Positions 53,602 through 60,601 of a stretch of DNA of 64,000 nt are shown here, piece after piece (the stretch's first letter is position 1; every line of letters starts with the position of its first letter). Location of the stretch: NCBI GenBank assembly GCA_018240405.1, contig JAFEFW010000617.1, positions 19,384 through 83,383 of the forward strand, given 5' to 3'. The notes beneath the pieces are model-generated. The model did no database searches. It was not told the origin of the DNA and was given only the letters and a program-made list of their open reading frames with translations. The position numbers were made by a program, and so were the translations under genes. This DNA is from Pseudomonadota bacterium. GTDB lineage: Bacteria; Pseudomonadota; Alphaproteobacteria; Acetobacterales; Acetobacteraceae.

Positions 53602-54171
53602 TCAGGCCGCCCGCAGGGCGTCGACGATGAATGCGATTCCCTGGGCGTGCCACCGCTGAACGGCCTTGTGGTCGGCACCAAGCGCCTTACCGAGCCGCCG
53701 CCAGGGGTAGAGGTGGCGGTCGGTGACCGGATGCACCAGGCTGCGGGCGCCGACGACGCGTCGCAATACATAACGGTCCAGAGGGATCAAGCCGATCCAA
53801 CTCATGGCCTCATCCATGCGGTCGATCTTGTCTGCTGACGGCACCGCCGGCCGGATACGCGCGTCGGTCCAACCGTAGGCTTCCAGGGCAGTGTGGACGA
53901 TCTCCAACGAAGAGGAACGCAGCCGTGTCGAGTAGCCGCCGGAGGGCAGCGCGAGCAGCGTGGCACCGGCTTCCTCCAGGCGATAGATGATGAAGTCAGC
54001 GTCGATGCCGTAGCCGTTGGTGATGACCGGCCGTAGCGGTGGCCGGCTGGCGGCATGGTCCCGGTGCGATTTGGCGCTTGGTGACATCATGAGGCGGTGT
54101 CCTTTGAACGGCAGAACGTGATTCGAATGGACGCTGGGCATCAGGCGATTACGGGCTACGGACCGAGTCAC
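53602..54171 (-). CDS. DUF6362-like phage-associated protein
   Basis: The C-terminal half of this 189-residue protein resembles the DUF6362 family found in alphaproteobacterial prophages: EAYGWTDARIRPAVPSADKIDRMDEAMSWIGLIPLDRYVLRRVV...LYPWRRLGKALGADHKAVQRWHAQGIAFIVDAL. This pattern is a sigma-factor-like or HTH-like DNA-binding element near the C-terminus. The N-terminal 45 residues are not conserved. The GTG start overlaps the TGA of the preceding gene (GTGA), implying coupling; ATG 54090 is an alternative. It forms a two-gene unit under the XRE-region promoter. The function is unknown. Confidence 0.65.
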   Translation of the reverse strand: MTRSVARNRLMPSVHSNHVLPFKGHRLMMSPSAKSHRDHAASRPPLRPVITNGYGIDADFIIYRLEEAGATLLALPSGGYSTRLRSSSLEIVHTALEAYGWTDARIRPAVPSADKIDRMDEAMSWIGLIPLDRYVLRRVVGARSLVHPVTDRHLYPWRRLGKALGADHKAVQRWHAQGIAFIVDALRAA

Positions 54172-54449
54172 CGCATCAGGTCGGGCGCCTGAAACGGCAC
54201 GTTCTGCAGGACACTGCCGTTCGTAAGTGCACCCCAGCTTGCCGAATGACCGGCCGGCAACGGCGGGCGATCTGGCTGATCCATGTTGGTGACCGGCCGT
54301 TGATCGACGCGAAGCTGCCGCGCCCGTTCGGCCACGGCGGCCCGGGTCAGGCCGAGCAGAAGGGCAATGATATCGCAGGACGCGCCTTCGGTTCGGAGGC
54401 GCCGGATCTGTGTGTCCTGGCCGTCGGTCCAGATCGTTTTCCCAGGCAT
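54168..54449 (-). CDS. GcrA-like small HTH protein
   Basis: This 93-residue protein begins with a helix-turn-helix resembling the N-terminus of GcrA-type regulators: TIWTDGQDTQIRRLRTEGASCDIIALLLGLTRAAVAERARQL (compare W-T-x(n)-L-R-x-E-G-x-S-x-x-I-A-x-x-L-x-x-T-R-x-A-V). The C-terminal half is Pro- and polar-rich. In alphaproteobacterial prophages such small GcrA/HTH proteins often accompany DUF6362. It is probably DNA-binding. It is divergent from the XRE repressor gene, and operator-like palindromes lie in between. Confidence 0.6.
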   Translation of the reverse strand: MPGKTIWTDGQDTQIRRLRTEGASCDIIALLLGLTRAAVAERARQLRVDQRPVTNMDQPDRPPLPAGHSASWGALTNGSVLQNVPFQAPDLMR

Positions 54450-54485
54450 CGGTGTCTCCGTAGGATGGCAGTGTGATATCCCACT

Positions 54486-54500
54486 GTTAGTATATCTAAC
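54486..54500 (-). promoter_or_regulatory. operator copy O1 for the XRE repressor
   Basis: GTTAGTATATCTAAC, a perfect-armed palindrome (GTTAG/CTAAC around TATAT), lies 37 bases upstream of the GcrA-like gene. On the minus strand it contains TATACT, a plausible -10 hexamer, so a bound repressor would block this promoter. A second copy precedes the XRE gene. Confidence 0.65.
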
Positions 54501-54518
54501 CTATCAGGTCAATAGAAA

Positions 54519-54539
54519 ATTTGCCTATAGGGGGAAAAT
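54519..54539 (-). promoter_or_regulatory. second palindrome with the ATAGG centre
   Basis: Arms ATTTGCCT and GGGAAAAT (six of eight positions complementary) flank the centre ATAGG. The layout and centre are the same as in the palindrome at 48144-48164, and its distance to the downstream minus-strand start codon is similar (about 70-80 bases). This makes it a candidate binding site for the same regulator. Confidence 0.45.
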
Positions 54540-54825
54540 AGGCCGAGAATGCGCCTGGGGTGCTGAATGAACGCTTACGTGCCCTGGCACCGGCCGACTA
54601 CGTCCCGCCTTTTCCGCCCCGGCCGCTGCCGCAGTCAGTTAACGAAAGCCGCCGAGATCGACTGTTCATTTTTGCAATCTGCGGCTCCAATCTCGCCGCG
54701 GGCCCACCGGCGCTATCCTGCTGTGACCGCCGCTTGTCTTGGTGTGCGGCCGATCTTGGCGAAGCGCCGCCAGTTCCGCCGCCGCGAATCCCGCTGGCAA
54801 CTCACCGCTTGCGTCTGCACAATAT

Positions 54826-54840
54826 GTTATATATACTAAC
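54826..54840 (+). promoter_or_regulatory. operator copy O2 overlapping the XRE promoter
   Basis: GTTATATATACTAAC has one mismatch in its arms compared with O1. Within it TATACT (54832-54837) stands 17 bases after TTGCGT, giving a reasonable -35/-10 promoter. The start codon of the XRE gene is only five bases further on, so transcription should begin at or next to the ATG. The rest of the 54450-54844 gap contains no supported gene. Confidence 0.65.
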
Positions 54841-54844
54841 TATC

Positions 54845-55198
54845 ATGGATCACCCCACCAACATCGGCCATCGCCTGCGGGATGAGCGGCGCCATCGCGG
54901 GCTGACACAGGACCAGCTTGCCCGGCACGTCGGCGTGTCCCGCAGCGCCGTCGCACAATGGGAGACCGGGCGGGCGGGGCAGTTGACCGGCCACCTCGCC
55001 CGCGTTGCTGCCGTCCTCGACACCAGTGTCGAATACCTCATGCACGGCGCCGACAAGCGCGCACCGTTGCAGGCGGTGCGCGGCGATGAACTGGCAATGC
55101 TCCGGCTGTACCGCGAATGTGAGCCCGAAGACCGGCAGATTCTGCTACGCATGGCTCGCCGACTGGCTCGACGGGAGGCATCAGCGGCGGCCGAGTGA
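54845..55198 (+). CDS. XRE-family transcriptional regulator
   Basis: The 117-residue protein has an N-terminal lambda-repressor-like HTH (IGHRLRDERRHRGLTQDQLARHVGVSRSAVAQWETGRAGQLTGHLARVAAVLDTSVEYLMHG) and a short C-terminal helical tail (AMLRLYRECEPEDRQILLRMARRLARRE). It probably represses its own promoter and the divergent GcrA-like/DUF6362-like genes through the twin GTTAK-TATAT-CTAAC palindromes. The ATG lies directly behind the operator with no room for a ribosome-binding site, as in leaderless phage repressor messages. It is convergent with nothing and is followed 88 bases later by the carboxylase gene. Confidence 0.85.
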   Translation: MDHPTNIGHRLRDERRHRGLTQDQLARHVGVSRSAVAQWETGRAGQLTGHLARVAAVLDTSVEYLMHGADKRAPLQAVRGDELAMLRLYRECEPEDRQILLRMARRLARREASAAAE

Positions 55199-55286
55199 GC
55201 GCGCGGCCGGCGACGCTTTGTTGCACGTCAGGCGGATCGCCCATACGCTCTCTGGCAACCAGAACGAAGTGTATGGACGGAAACGC

Positions 55287-56903
55287 ATGGCCGACGACAA
55301 CGTCATCTCCTCCAAGCCCGCCGAGGCGCAGCAATCTGCGTCTGTCGGCTGGGAACCCGAACTCGCCGAGCTCCGCCACCGGCAGGCGCTGGCGCGCCAG
55401 ATGGGCGGCGAGGAGCGTGTCGCGCGCCAACATGCTGGCGGCCGGCTGACGGTTCGGGAGCGCATTGACCGCCTGCTGGATGCCGAAAGCTTCCACGAAA
55501 TCGGCAGCATCGCCGGCAAGGCGAGCTACGACAACGACGGCAACATCACCTCCTTCATGCCCGGCAACTGTGTGTTTGGTCGTGGCACCCTGGACGGCCG
55601 CCCGGTGGTGGTGGCCGGTGATGACTTCACGCTGCGGGGCGGATCCGCCGATGCTTCGATCAAAGCGAAGCCGAAGATGTCGGAAGAGATCGCCACACAG
55701 TTCCGGATGCCTATCATTCGCCTGATCGAAGGTTCCGGCGGCGGCGGGTCGGTAAAGACGATTGAAACGACCGGCCGGGCGAACCTGCCGGGCGGGCTGA
55801 CCGAAACCACCTCCTTCGATCTGGTGGCAAACCAGATGGCGCAGGTGCCCGTGGTCGGGCTTGGGCTTGGGTCGGTCGCCGGCCTCGGCGCCGCGCGGTT
55901 GGTGGCGGCGCATTACTCGGTGATGGTCAAGGACATCTCCGCTGTGTTCGTCGCCGGACCTCCGGTGGTGGAACGGCTGGGCGAGCCGCGCAGCAAGCAG
56001 GAACTGGGCGGCTGGCAGATTCAGCTCGCCTGCGGCGCCGTTGACCACGCGGTCGATACCGAGGACGAAGCCTTCGAGGCGGCGCGCACTTTCCTGTCCT
56101 ACCTGCCAAGCTCGATTCACGACGTACCGCCGCGGGTGCGCACGTGGGACGACCCACACCGTCGCGATCCCTCGCTGATCTCGGCGATCCCGAAGGTGAA
56201 GAAGCAGGCCTACCACATGCGGCGCATCATCGCGTCGTTGTTCGACAAGCACTCCTTCTTCGAAATGGGCGCCATGTTCGGCCGCTCCATCATCACCGGC
56301 TTTGCTCGGCTGGACGGCTGGCCGGTGGCGGTCATGGCCGGGGACCCGCTGTTCGAGGGTGGCGCGTGGACGGCCGACGCCTGCAACAAGATCATCCGCT
56401 TCGTCGACATGGCGCAGACTTTCCACCTGCCGGTGGTGCACCTCGTCGACTGCCCCGGCTTCCAGGTCGGGCTGAAGGCAGAGAGCACGGCGGTGATCCG
56501 CTGGGGTGTGCGCGCGCTGTCGGCGATCAACCAGACGACGGTGCCCTGGTGCAGCATCGTCGTGCGCAACTGCTACGGTGTTGGCGGGCTCGGCCATCAG
56601 CCGGTCGGCCGGCTATGCATTCGCTACGCCTGGCCGTCGGCAAGCTGGGGCTCGCTGCCACTGGAAGGTGGGATCGAGGCGGCCTATCGCGCCGAGATCG
56701 ACGCCGCGCCGGACCCGGAAGCGAAGCTGGCGGAAATCGAGCTGCGACTGAACCGCCTGCGCTCACCATTCCGCACGGCGGAGGCGTTCTGGGTCGACGA
56801 GGTCATCGACCCGCGCGACACGCGCCGGCTGCTTTGCGATTTTGCCAATCTTGCCGCACCGCTGCGCACGCCGGGCCCCTCGTCATTCGGGATGCGCCCG
56901 TAG
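55287..56903 (+). CDS. acyl-CoA carboxylase beta (carboxyltransferase) subunit
   Basis: The 538-residue protein is a carboxyltransferase of the propionyl-/methylcrotonyl-CoA carboxylase beta class, which transfers carboxylate from carboxybiotin to an acyl-CoA. Both crotonase-like halves are visible: RLTVRERIDRLLDAESFHEIGSIAG, GGSADASIKAKPKMSEEIATQFRMPIIRLIEGSGGGGSVK, and MRRIIASLFDKHSFFEMGAMFGRSIITGFARLDGWPVAVMAGDPLFEGGAWTADACNKIIRFVDMAQTFHLPVVHLVDCPGFQVG. The start is ATG 55287. No biotin-containing alpha subunit is adjacent. The AMFGRSIITGFARLDGWPVAVMAGDP segment suggests a less-studied subgroup, so I do not assign a substrate. Confidence 0.88.
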   Translation: MADDNVISSKPAEAQQSASVGWEPELAELRHRQALARQMGGEERVARQHAGGRLTVRERIDRLLDAESFHEIGSIAGKASYDNDGNITSFMPGNCVFGRGTLDGRPVVVAGDDFTLRGGSADASIKAKPKMSEEIATQFRMPIIRLIEGSGGGGSVKTIETTGRANLPGGLTETTSFDLVANQMAQVPVVGLGLGSVAGLGAARLVAAHYSVMVKDISAVFVAGPPVVERLGEPRSKQELGGWQIQLACGAVDHAVDTEDEAFEAARTFLSYLPSSIHDVPPRVRTWDDPHRRDPSLISAIPKVKKQAYHMRRIIASLFDKHSFFEMGAMFGRSIITGFARLDGWPVAVMAGDPLFEGGAWTADACNKIIRFVDMAQTFHLPVVHLVDCPGFQVGLKAESTAVIRWGVRALSAINQTTVPWCSIVVRNCYGVGGLGHQPVGRLCIRYAWPSASWGSLPLEGGIEAAYRAEIDAAPDPEAKLAEIELRLNRLRSPFRTAEAFWVDEVIDPRDTRRLLCDFANLAAPLRTPGPSSFGMRP

Positions 56904-57267
56904 GAGCGAGGCGGCAGGGTCTCTGCGGCCATGGCGATCACAGAGACGAACGCGCATCGGGACGATCGCGGTGCGGTGGTCCACAGCGGTGACAGTTCGT
57001 TGCAGTGTGATAGGCCAGACGTATAACGTGGGCGCGTAGGCGCCCACGGCCCCGTTCCGCCATACAAACTATGTCGCTTGCTGGCGCCTGATAACGCGAC
57101 CGGCTAGACTGCCCGACCGTCGGTGTCCACGGATCGGATTGTTGCGACATGGCTTACCGCGCTAGCGGCGTGCCGATGACAGCCCATAGAACGCGGCAGC
57201 CCCGTGCCGCTTCAACAATGCTCGTTGCTGTATTCGCAACTCTGAGCGAACAGGCGCCACCCTGCTC
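56904..57267. other. intergenic stretch without a supported gene
   Basis: This is 364 bases between the carboxylase and the substrate-binding protein gene. Short frames on both strands read Arg/Thr-rich and show no motif. I see no T-tract terminator. The end probably holds the promoter of the substrate-binding protein/kinase pair. Confidence 0.45.
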
Positions 57268-58368
57268 ATGATGTCATGGCGTTTCACGCGGTACGATGCC
57301 GGCGGCAGCTGGCGGGGGCGCATCCTCTCATCAGCTGGCAACGTCGCGACCTCCGAGTCGCAGGCTACGTGCAACAGTCGTCTCGGCCGACGCCACCTGC
57401 TGGCAGCTTCAGCTGCGATGCTACTCCTGTCGCCGCAACTACGCGCCCAATCAGGCGCGGGCGGCAGACCCGTCATCGGCTTCCTCGGCAGCACGTCGGC
57501 AACGTCGTTCGCGCCGTTCCTAGACTCGTTCCTGCAGGGGCTCAGCGAGTCCGGGTACATCGTCGGGCGCAATATTGACATTGAATATCGCTGGGCGGAC
57601 GGCAGGTTCGATCGGCTCCCCGTGCTGGCGCGCGAGCTCGTTGCGATGAACGTGGCCGTTATTGTGGCCAGCGGCGGCACGCCACCGCCGGCCGCAGCAA
57701 TGGCGGCGACATCGACGATACCGATCATATTCACTGGCGCCGGCGATCCGGTGGCGGCCGGCCTCGTCGCCAGCCTCGCCCGGCCGGGCGGCAACGTAAC
57801 GGGCTTCAGCATTATCAGCGCGGCGCTGATGCCAAAGCGCCTTGAACTCCTGACGGAACTGGTCCCACAGGCGCGTAACGTCGCTCTGCTGCTCAACCCG
57901 AAGAGCGGACTTACGGAGCGGAGCCTGACGGGCGCCCAGGATCTCGCACAAGCCAAAGGCATACAGTTGCAAGTGCTGAAGGCCAGCACGATGATCGAAG
58001 TCGCGTCCGCCTTCGAGACCATCAGCCGGGCACATATCGAAGCGTTGGTGGTCGCCGACGATCCGTTCTTCGCCAGCCAGCGTGTGCAGATTGTGACTCT
58101 CGCCGCCAGTCACCAGGTGCCGGCGATCTACCAGTTCCGAGACTTCGTGGCGGCAGGAGGCCTGATCAGCTACGGCGTCAGCCTTCGCGCCCTATACCGC
58201 CAGGCGGCTATCCAGACGGTGCGTGTCCTGCAGGGCGCGAACCCAAGGAATCTGCCCGTCCAGCAGGCATCGGTATTTGAACTGGCCATTAATCTGAACA
58301 CCGCCAAGGCACTGGGTCTGACGATACCGCTATCGATCCTCGGGCGGGCTGATGAGATGATCGATTGA
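57268..58368 (+). CDS. ABC-type substrate-binding protein (TrpX-like, PF04392 type)
   Basis: The 366-residue protein is exported. A long N-terminal region of about 40 residues precedes a Tat-like signal (LGRRHLLAASAAMLLLSPQLRA). The mature part has the two-lobed binding fold: PVIGFLGSTSATSFAPFLDSFLQGLSESGYIVGRNIDIEYRWADGRFDRLPVLARELVAMNVAVIVASG, PIIFTGAGDPVAAGLVASLARPGGNVTG and GLISYGVSLRALYRQAA. The family binds tryptophan, tyrosine or unknown ligands. No permease or ATPase gene follows; instead a histidine kinase starts six bases later, which suggests a sensory role. The ATG choice is uncertain because the signal lies unusually far inside. Confidence 0.82.
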   Translation: MMSWRFTRYDAGGSWRGRILSSAGNVATSESQATCNSRLGRRHLLAASAAMLLLSPQLRAQSGAGGRPVIGFLGSTSATSFAPFLDSFLQGLSESGYIVGRNIDIEYRWADGRFDRLPVLARELVAMNVAVIVASGGTPPPAAAMAATSTIPIIFTGAGDPVAAGLVASLARPGGNVTGFSIISAALMPKRLELLTELVPQARNVALLLNPKSGLTERSLTGAQDLAQAKGIQLQVLKASTMIEVASAFETISRAHIEALVVADDPFFASQRVQIVTLAASHQVPAIYQFRDFVAAGGLISYGVSLRALYRQAAIQTVRVLQGANPRNLPVQQASVFELAINLNTAKALGLTIPLSILGRADEMID

Positions 58369-58373
58369 CCATC

Positions 58374-60350
58374 ATGGACAATCCTCCGCCTCGCCGCACC
58401 GGCCGGCTCTCCCTCGTACACAAGCTCGCGCTGGCGTTCATAGGCCTTGTGGCGCTTGTGCTGCTGGTCGACGGTGCTTTCGACATGTGGCTGACCTACC
58501 ATCAGGCGACCCGCTCCATGGTACAGGTGCAGCACGAGAAGGCCCAGGCGGCAGCGGACCGGGTTGACGAGTACATCACGGACATCGAGCGCCAGATTGG
58601 CTGGACCACGCGGGCCGATTGGGCGCGGGTGTCGCCAGAGCAGCGCCGGTACGACTTTGTCCGGTTGATGCGGCAGGTGCCGGCCATTACCGAAATCGCC
58701 TACATCGACGCCACCGGCCACGAACAGTTGCGGCTCTCTCGTCTGGCGGCTGACAGCATCGGCACTGGCACCGATGTCTCAAGCGAACCGCGCTTCCGGG
58801 AGGCGGTGGCAAACGGCATCTGGTTCAGCCCGGTCACATTCCGCCACGGTTCCGAACCATACATGACGATCGCTGTGGCCCACGCCGGACGGTCGGGCGT
58901 CACAGTCGCCGAAGTTAACCTGAAGCTGATTTGGGACGTGCTGACCGGGCTGAAGGTTGGCGCCGGAGGCTACGCCTTCGTCACCGACGCCAAGGGGCGT
59001 CTGATCGCTCATCCCGATATGAGCATGGTGCTGCGGGACACCAATCTTTCACACCTGCCGCAGGTCGGTGATGTACTGGCGGGCAAGTCTGGACTGATAG
59101 ACACCGGAACCGGCATGGAGGGCGACATGGTGCTGTCGGCTCATGCCGTGGTTTCCAGGACTGGCTGGAACGTTTTCGTCGAGCGACCGGTGGAAGAGGC
59201 GCTGGCGCCGGTCTACGCATCGCTCGTGCAGTCCGTTCTCTCGCTGGGCGGCGGCCTTGTTCTGGCTGCGATCCTTGGGATGTTTGTCGCGCGACGGATG
59301 GTACGCCCGATCCACGCGCTGCAGGCCGGCGCCGACCGATTGGGCGAGGGCAACCTGGCACAGCGGATTTCCGTCCGGACCGGCGATGAAATCGAGACGC
59401 TGGCGGAGCGTTTCAACACCATGGCCGGCCGTATCCAAGAGAGCCATGAGACGCTGGAGGCGAAGGTTGAGGACCGAACCAGGGAGCTCGTGCAGTCACT
59501 GGCCGATCTGCGGGCCGCTCAGGATCGGCTGGTGCAGACCGAGAAGCTGGCGTCACTGGGGCAACTAACGGCCGGGATCGCGCATGAGATCAAGAATCCA
59601 TTAAATTTTGTTAACAACTTTTCTGATCTCTCGACGGAATTGCTGGACGAACTCAAGGAGGCGCTTGAACGAGCGCATGAGGTCATACCCGATGACCTGC
59701 GTACCGAAATCGAGGACGTCGCCGCTCTGCTCCAGGCCAATCTGCAGAAGATCGCGGAGCATGGCCGCCGCGCCGATAGTATCGTGCGCAACATGTTACA
59801 GCACTCGCGCAGCGGGGCGGACGAGGTTCGCGTGACCGACCTGAACGCCCTGGTCGAGGAGGCTCTGAACCTCGCCTATCATGGCGCCCGGGCAGAGCGG
59901 TCAGATTTCCAAATCACCCTGGAACGGGCGCTCGATCCCGCAGCCGGCGCGGCCGAGGTTTATGCCCAGCAGCTTTCGCGCGCCTTGCTGAACATAATGA
60001 GCAACGGCTTCTACGCGGCGCGAAAGCGGGCTGAGGCAGCGCCGGGTGGCCCCGAACCGGCGCTGCGGGTTTCGACCCGCGATCTCGGCGAGCGGGTGGA
60101 AATTCGGATTCGCGACAACGGAACCGGCATTCCGGCGAGCGTGCGGGAGAAGATTTTCGATCCGTTCTTTACCACCAAGCCAGCCGGCGAGGGCACCGGC
60201 CTGGGCCTGTCGCTGACCCATGACATCGTGGTGAAGCAGCACGGGGGTACGCTGCAGGTCGACAGCGAGGAGCAGCACTTTACCGAGTTTGCGTTAACCC
60301 TGCACCGCAAGCTCCCGGTCAGTGCCGTCGCTGCTCGTCAGGCTGCGTGA
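58374..60350 (+). CDS. Cache/HAMP sensor histidine kinase
   Basis: This 658-residue membrane kinase has helix 1 (LALAFIGLVALVLLVDGAFDMWL), a periplasmic double-Cache-like sensor (about 45-280; EIAYIDATGHEQLRLSRL, DVSSEPRFREAVANGIWFSPVTFRHGSEPYMTIAVAHA), helix 2 (SLVQSVLSLGGGLVLAAILGMFVARRMVRPI), HAMP, a coiled coil, a HisKA region with HEIKNPLNFVNNFSDLSTELLDELKE, and an HATPase (RIRDNGTGIPASVREKIFDPFFTTKPAGEGTGLGLSLTHDIV). The substrate-binding protein gene ends six bases before the ATG, and a TTG at 58365 would even overlap it. There is no response regulator gene nearby. Confidence 0.92.
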   Translation: MDNPPPRRTGRLSLVHKLALAFIGLVALVLLVDGAFDMWLTYHQATRSMVQVQHEKAQAAADRVDEYITDIERQIGWTTRADWARVSPEQRRYDFVRLMRQVPAITEIAYIDATGHEQLRLSRLAADSIGTGTDVSSEPRFREAVANGIWFSPVTFRHGSEPYMTIAVAHAGRSGVTVAEVNLKLIWDVLTGLKVGAGGYAFVTDAKGRLIAHPDMSMVLRDTNLSHLPQVGDVLAGKSGLIDTGTGMEGDMVLSAHAVVSRTGWNVFVERPVEEALAPVYASLVQSVLSLGGGLVLAAILGMFVARRMVRPIHALQAGADRLGEGNLAQRISVRTGDEIETLAERFNTMAGRIQESHETLEAKVEDRTRELVQSLADLRAAQDRLVQTEKLASLGQLTAGIAHEIKNPLNFVNNFSDLSTELLDELKEALERAHEVIPDDLRTEIEDVAALLQANLQKIAEHGRRADSIVRNMLQHSRSGADEVRVTDLNALVEEALNLAYHGARAERSDFQITLERALDPAAGAAEVYAQQLSRALLNIMSNGFYAARKRAEAAPGGPEPALRVSTRDLGERVEIRIRDNGTGIPASVREKIFDPFFTTKPAGEGTGLGLSLTHDIVVKQHGGTLQVDSEEQHFTEFALTLHRKLPVSAVAARQAA

Positions 60351-60601
60351 TATTCGGCAAATCCGGCGGGCGTGGGCACGCCCAGGCACCGTGAACCGGC
60401 CGACAGCCTGCCGATCACGATGTTCCTGCATGCATAGCCGTGAGGTCAGGGTTGCAACGCCTGGACTCGGAGCGCGAATTGCCGTCATCCACAAATCCGG
60501 CTAGCGTCCCGCGGACCTAGCACTTGTAACCTAATGCACGGCGAGTCCGGCCCCAGGCGCATGCACAAGCGGCCACCCCGGACGAAGGAGAGGAGTCCTG
60601 C

